This document shows, piece after piece, positions 6,203 through 9,629 of a stretch of 9,629 bases of DNA. Below the pieces are notes generated by a model. That model was given only the letters and a program-made list of their open reading frames with translations, searched no databases and had not been told where the DNA came from. The DNA is from a candidate division TA06 bacterium SM23_40 (GTDB taxonomy: Bacteria; LJUI01; SM1-40), in the NCBI GenBank assembly GCA_001303705.1, contig LJUI01000093.1, positions 1 through 9,629 on the forward strand, read 5' to 3'. Numbering within the stretch: position 1 is the first letter of the stretch; each line of letters begins with the position of its first letter. A program made the translations under genes and the position numbers.

Positions 6203-8185
6203 TCACCGGCGAGCGGCCGCTTCATCGGTAAGCCGCTGCACCGCCGCCGCCAGATCGACGGGTCCTAGATCTCCTTCTCCATGTTTGCGCAGAGAGACAT
6301 GTCTTGCTGCCTGCTCCCGCTTGCCGACGATTAACATATACGGGATCTTCATCCTCTCCGCTTCGCTTATCTTATAGCCGACCTTCTCGTTGCGGTCGTC
6401 GAGCTCCGTACGCAGCCCGGCTCCCACGAGCGCCTCGTAGACCTCCGCTGCGTACGCATGCTGATCATCGGTAATCGGCAGGACGCGCGCCTGCACCGGT
6501 GCCAGCCACAGCGGGAACGCTCCCCCATAATGCTCGATAAGGACCCCGATGAATCGCTCCAGGGAACCGAAGAGCGCACGGTGCACCATCACGACGTGGT
6601 GCGAGTGACCATCCTGCCCGACGTAGCGTACATCGAATCGCTGCGGCATGTTGAAATCGAACTGAATCGTGCTGCACTGCCAGCGCCGCCCCAGGCTATC
6701 GAGCAAGTGGATATCGATCTTTGGTCCGTAGAAGACGGCCTCCCCCTCTTTCCTCTCGAAGTCGAGCCCCTTCCCCCGAATCGCCTCCTCGAGCACCGAC
6801 TCTGCACGCTCCCAATCCTCTGGACTGCCCGCATAGGCCTCGGGCGCGGGATCCCGCACACTCAGATCGACCTCGAACTGGTCAAACCCGAATGTGTGGA
6901 GCAGATATTGAGCGAAGTCTATCACTCCGCCGATCTCCTCGGGCAGCTGTTCGGGAGTGCAGTAGATGTGCGCATCATCCTGGGTGATCCCACGCACCCG
7001 CATGAGGCCATGGACAACCCCCGATCGCTCGTGCCGATAGACCACGCCCAGTTCAGCGAACCTGATCGGAAGCTCACGATAGCTCCGCACACGACTCTGA
7101 TAGATGAGAATGTGCCCCGGGCAGTTCATCGGCTTGAGGACATACTCCTCCTCGTCGACATCGAGGACGAACATGTTATCGCGATAAAAGTCGTAATGCC
7201 CGGACCTCTGCCACAAGTGTCCTCTCGCAATGTGGGGACTCACGACCAGCTGATACCCGCGGTTGAGGTGCTCCGCCTTCCACCAATCCTCGATGATCAT
7301 CCGCAGCAACGCACCCTTGGGGTGCCAGTAGACAAGTCCACTCCCTCCCTCCGCTTCCATCGAGAAGAGATCGAGCTCAGTGCCCAGACGCCGGTGGTCA
7401 CGCCGCTTCGCTTCCTCCAGCCGTTCGAGGTGGAGTGCCAGATCCTCTTCCGACTCGTAGGCGGTACCGTAAATCCGCTGGAGCATCGGCCTCCGTTCAT
7501 CTCCCCGCCAGTAGGCGCCGGCTGCCGATAGAAGCTTGAACGCTTTCACCCTTCCGGTCGAAGGAAGGTGCGGTCCCCGACAGAGGTCGACGAAGTCTCC
7601 GTGACGATAGAGGGTCACTTCGTGATCGGGAAGATCCTCGAGTAGCTCCACCTTGTACGTCTCCCCCTGCTCTCGGAACTGCACAATCGCCGCCTCGCGG
7701 CTCGCCACGTCCCGTTCGAAAGGTATGTCGTCGGCGACTATCTCGGCCATGCGCTTCTCGATGCGCTCCAGATCCTCGGGCGTGAACGGTCGCGCAACAT
7801 CGAAATCGTAGTAGAATCCGTCCGCGATCGCGGGCCCGATCGCCAGCTTTGCCTCCGGGAACAGATCTCTGACCGCCTGCGCCATAATGTGAGATGCGCT
7901 GTGGGAGAAGACCTCTCTCCCCTCGGGATCGTCGAAACTGAGCGGCTTGAGGGCGACGTCCTCGGTAATCGGAGCCGAGAGATCGACGACGCGGCCGTCG
8001 AGTTTTCCCGCGACAGCCCGGCCCAGATCAGCTCCCCCCCACGCCTCGAGTGCCTCTCGTACGGAGATACCCCTGGGATGGCGGCTCTGCGACCCATCTG
8101 AGAATGTGATTTCGATCGAGTCCGTAGCCCGTTCTGTATCTGCCCTTGCCATGGTCTTCTGTCCTTCCATGCCGATCCTCTCCAT
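6203..8185 (-). CDS. thrS: Threonine--tRNA ligase
   Basis: Class II synthetase that charges tRNA-Thr and removes mischarged serine. From ATG at 8185 the product is 660 residues. It has an N-terminal TGS domain (about 23-83) and a second additional (editing) domain with H95 and H99 (HSASH) plus D200, C202 and H206 in DLCRGPH. The catalytic core carries the expected zinc ligands C355 (MNCPGH), H406 (DDAHIYC) and H535 (VHRALFGSLERF). Motif 2 is YRHERSG (383-389). The C-terminal anticodon-binding domain begins at about residue 565. All key residues are present. The start is uncertain: ATG codons at 8185, 8170 and 8152 are in frame; 8185 has GGAAG upstream and 8170 has GGAGAGG. It appears to be the first protein gene of the operon. 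Confidence 0.97.
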   Translation of the reverse strand: MERIGMEGQKTMARADTERATDSIEITFSDGSQSRHPRGISVREALEAWGGADLGRAVAGKLDGRVVDLSAPITEDVALKPLSFDDPEGREVFSHSASHIMAQAVRDLFPEAKLAIGPAIADGFYYDFDVARPFTPEDLERIEKRMAEIVADDIPFERDVASREAAIVQFREQGETYKVELLEDLPDHEVTLYRHGDFVDLCRGPHLPSTGRVKAFKLLSAAGAYWRGDERRPMLQRIYGTAYESEEDLALHLERLEEAKRRDHRRLGTELDLFSMEAEGGSGLVYWHPKGALLRMIIEDWWKAEHLNRGYQLVVSPHIARGHLWQRSGHYDFYRDNMFVLDVDEEEYVLKPMNCPGHILIYQSRVRSYRELPIRFAELGVVYRHERSGVVHGLMRVRGITQDDAHIYCTPEQLPEEIGGVIDFAQYLLHTFGFDQFEVDLSVRDPAPEAYAGSPEDWERAESVLEEAIRGKGLDFERKEGEAVFYGPKIDIHLLDSLGRRWQCSTIQFDFNMPQRFDVRYVGQDGHSHHVVMVHRALFGSLERFIGVLIEHYGGAFPLWLAPVQARVLPITDDQHAYAAEVYEALVGAGLRTELDDRNEKVGYKISEAERMKIPYMLIVGKREQAARHVSLRKHGEGDLGPVDLAAAVQRLTDEAAARR

Positions 8186-8430
8186 GCGCTATCTTCCAAT
8201 TCATTATTGCATAAAGGCCCCTGGAGTGCAACCCCATTATAATGCATCCCCGTAATTCGGGCCGCACACGGAAGATAGGCCTGGGGACCGGCATGCCGGA
8301 TGTCTTCGCGGTCCGAGCCGACGCAGGTACGGCGGCAGTCAACCCGGCACACCACACTCCGGGCACCCATCTCTGTGCTAGTGGCCCAATGGCATCTGGG
8401 CCACGGGCCAGCACTGAGAGCGAGTGAGCG
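8186..8430 (-). other. Spacer between tRNA-Val and thrS; possible thrS leader
   Basis: No coding gene is seen in these 245 bases. They contain a perfect 8-bp hairpin GTGGCCCA/TGGGCCAC (8404-8381, no T-run after it) and a 12-base palindrome CCGGCATGCCGG (8288-8299). A CCCGG/CCGGG inverted repeat lies at 8344-8363. An isolated TATAAT sits at 8241-8236, about 50 bases before the thrS start but without a recognisable -35. With no intrinsic terminator visible, the tRNA promoter could read through into thrS. T-box motifs were looked for and not found. Confidence 0.4.
8236..8241 (-). promoter_or_regulatory. Candidate -10 box of a thrS promoter
   Basis: A perfect TATAAT, about 50 bases upstream of the first thrS ATG. 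No -35 hexamer is found at 16-18 bases (CGGCCC at 17), and there is no extended TGn, so this is only a candidate. Confidence 0.3.
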
Positions 8431-8508
<78 letters not shown>

Positions 8509-8515
8509 CGGCACC

Positions 8516-8545
8516 ACTATGTTGGAAATCGAGCCCCATTGTCAA
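8516..8545 (-). promoter_or_regulatory. sigma70-type promoter of tRNA-Val
   Basis: Perfect TTGACA (8545-8540), an 18-base spacer, then CATAGT (8521-8516). The predicted start is at about 8509-8508, which is at or one base before the mature tRNA 5' end. It may also feed transcription into thrS and the operon beyond. Confidence 0.7.
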
Positions 8546-8734
8546 GCGAAAAAGTGCCATATCCAGGCAGATTCCGACACACCTATCCCTGGTATTGGCA
8601 TGCCGTCTCCAGAGGTTGGCCGATCGTCACCATCACTGGCAGACAGCAGCCCTGCCGACGGCAGATCAGAACACCTCTATATCGAGAAGATTCGTGCACC
8701 TCCATGTTCCGTTGACACGCTGCCAGAATTGATC
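8546..8734. other. Intergenic region between divergent promoters
   Basis: This stretch separates the minus-strand tRNA-Val promoter from the plus-strand promoter at 8735. No credible coding sequence is seen on either strand. It contains a short inverted repeat CTGCCG-A-CGGCAG (8652-8664) and a lone TTGACA (8712-8717) with no matching -10. Nothing else was recognised. Confidence 0.5.
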
Positions 8735-8763
8735 TTGACAACGCCCGGGTTTTGTGATATCCT
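8735..8763 (+). promoter_or_regulatory. sigma70-type promoter of the secreted-protein gene
   Basis: Perfect TTGACA (8735-8740), a 17-base spacer and TATCCT (8758-8763), with a TGA extension of the -10 (8755-8757). The predicted start is near 8770. A 7-bp inverted repeat ATCCTCC/GGAGGAT (8759-8765 and 8777-8783) overlaps the -10 and the start point and could be an operator. Confidence 0.7.
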
Positions 8764-8769
8764 CCGACG

Positions 8770-9060
8770 CGTAGTTGGAGGATGCGGGTCCGGCGCCGCA
8801 ATCCTGATCCATCGCCGAGCGGTGGACCAGCGTGTACCGGCAGCCATCGGACAGGGGGCGGCGCCAGAAGGAGACTCCAGGTCGCCCACAAATCGATGGC
8901 TCGTTTTCTTTGACCGCTCTGGCGCGGTCCGGGCAGGACGTTCGCGGGCCCTGGAGTGATCACGCCACGGCAGACATGCCGAGCACCCGCCCTGAATCAG
9001 TGACGGCGGTGTTGAGGGTGAGACTTGTTGAACCGCACCGACCGGCGACTACCTCAACCC
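8770..9060 (+). ncRNA. Long structured 5' leader; candidate regulatory RNA
   Basis: About 290 bases lie between the promoter and the ribosome binding site, and no convincing ORF fills them. Helices that can be read directly are listed here. H1: AGGAT-GCGG with CCGC-A-ATCCT (8779-8805). H2: TCCATC/GGTGGA (8808-8826, one G-U). H3: ACTCCAGG and GCCC (8874-8887) with GGGC and CCTGGAGT (8946-8957), a 12-bp helix with a 2-base bulge. Inside H3 is a perfect GACCGC/GCGGTC hairpin (8912-8929). H4: CACCCGCC/GGCGGTG with one bulge (8984-9011). H5: GTTGAGG/CCTCAAC (9011-9058), ending two bases before the ribosome binding site. I do not recognise a known riboswitch class. GC-rich DNA forms chance hairpins, so a regulatory role is inference. 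Confidence 0.4.
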
Positions 9061-9072
9061 GAGGAGGACACC

Positions 9073-9629
9073 ATGACACGGGAAACGCTCACACCAAAGC
9101 TACCGAGGGTCGTGGCCGGCCTGGCCCTCCTGTTCACGGTGATGCTGGTGGGCAGCGCGCTGGCCGGCATCAAGGCGGAGGTCACCATTACGAAGGGAGA
9201 TGGGAATAGCGACAATATGTGGTCAGACCCCCCCGGAAACAACTGGAAGCCCTGGTGGGATGATACCCTCAAGCCCAATGACACACGAACCTTGGAGACT
9301 TGTCAGTGGATAAAGGTCGGCACGAACGGTGGACTGGAGGCCACGTGCCGCTGCGGAATCGAGGGGTGCACGTGCAAGCTGAAGCTCCCCAAGCGCGGCA
9401 AATTCCATATCCCGGACCAGTGGGGCGACAACAGCCGACAGGATGAACCAACACTGTACGACGTTTCCCAGGGCATCCTGCAGATCCGCGGCGGAGCACC
9501 CGGGCCGGACTGCGGCCCGGGAACTGAGGGCTGCGACAGTTACCTCGTCGGCTTCGATACTCCTGTGGCGCGCGCCTGGGGGCAGAGTCCGGAGCCACCC
9601 GGACTGGTAAGCTGGTTTGCCGCCGACTA
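9073..9629 (+). CDS. Secreted Cys/Trp-rich protein of unknown function, N-terminal part
   Basis: 185 codons are visible and the gene runs off the right edge. The ATG follows a strong GAGGAGG site (9061-9067). Residues 1-31 form a clear signal peptide: basic residues K9 and R12, a hydrophobic core VVAGLALLFTVMLVG, and the AxA-type site SALA before G32. There is no lipobox cysteine. The mature part is polar and rich in Trp, Gly, Pro and Cys, with a tight cluster C92, C94, C99 and C101 (CRCGIEGCTC) and further cysteines at 77, 147 and 154, suggesting disulfides or metal binding outside the cytoplasm. The last visible residues, PPGLVSWFAAD, resemble the opening of LamG/concanavalin-like domains in bacterial surface proteins; this is only suggestive. 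The family of residues 32-170 is not recognised. It is transcribed away from the translation cluster. Confidence 0.75.
   Translation, partial: MTRETLTPKLPRVVAGLALLFTVMLVGSALAGIKAEVTITKGDGNSDNMWSDPPGNNWKPWWDDTLKPNDTRTLETCQWIKVGTNGGLEATCRCGIEGCTCKLKLPKRGKFHIPDQWGDNSRQDEPTLYDVSQGILQIRGGAPGPDCGPGTEGCDSYLVGFDTPVARAWGQSPEPPGLVSWFAAD

Noticed and set aside
8381-8404. The perfect GTGGCCCA/TGGGCCAC hairpin as a terminator of tRNA-Val
   Set aside because: No run of T follows the stem on the transcribed strand, so it does not qualify as an intrinsic terminator.
8186-8430. T-box riboswitch upstream of thrS
   Set aside because: No AGGGTGGNACCGCG-like T-box sequence or antiterminator arrangement was found.
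8519-8959. A 146-codon plus-strand open frame upstream of the secreted-protein gene
   Set aside because: It starts inside the tRNA-Val promoter, spans the downstream promoter and the structured leader, and lacks a ribosome binding site or recognisable motif.

Overview
The window is a bacterial chromosomal core-gene segment. Most of it, roughly positions 1 to 8510, reads on the minus strand as one dense translation and cell-division cluster; the right end carries the start of an unrelated plus-strand gene. Base composition is moderately GC-rich by eye and start codons are mixed (ATG, GTG, ATT). Nothing suggests a plasmid, phage or insertion sequence. The order thrS-infC-rpmI-rplT-pheS-pheT is widespread in bacteria. 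The continuation into a ZapB-like coiled coil, zapA and 6S RNA resembles deltaproteobacterial and several candidate-phylum genomes. The lineage cannot be fixed from this sequence alone.

In transcription order on the minus strand the layout is as follows. tRNA-Val(GAC) with its own promoter is at 8545-8431. A 245-base spacer holds hairpins and a weak promoter candidate. Then come thrS, infC with the unusual ATT start, rpmI, rplT, pheS (overlapping rplT by 4 bases), pheT, a small ZapB-like coiled-coil gene and zapA. After zapA a strong promoter drives a 6S RNA at about 1187-985. Last is rarA, whose 3' end leaves the window on the left. Short gaps and coupled starts suggest thrS to zapA can be one transcript. 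It would supply two aminoacyl-tRNA synthetases, initiation factor 3, two large-subunit ribosomal proteins and two FtsZ-ring accessory proteins, followed by a global RNA polymerase regulator (6S) and a replication-fork maintenance ATPase (RarA).

On the plus strand, a near-consensus sigma70-type promoter at 8735-8763 faces away from the tRNA. It is followed by an approximately 300-base leader containing at least five plausible hairpins, including a 12-bp helix that closes a junction. The leader ends at a strong ribosome binding site and the start of a secreted, cysteine- and tryptophan-rich protein of unknown function that runs off the right edge. This leader and protein are the least explained part of the window.

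Other points of interest are a PheT that lacks the usual N-terminal tRNA-binding OB-fold insertion, the ATT start of infC behind a nearly perfect extended Shine-Dalgarno, the unannotated 6S RNA, and a tRNA promoter whose predicted start falls essentially at the mature tRNA 5' end.
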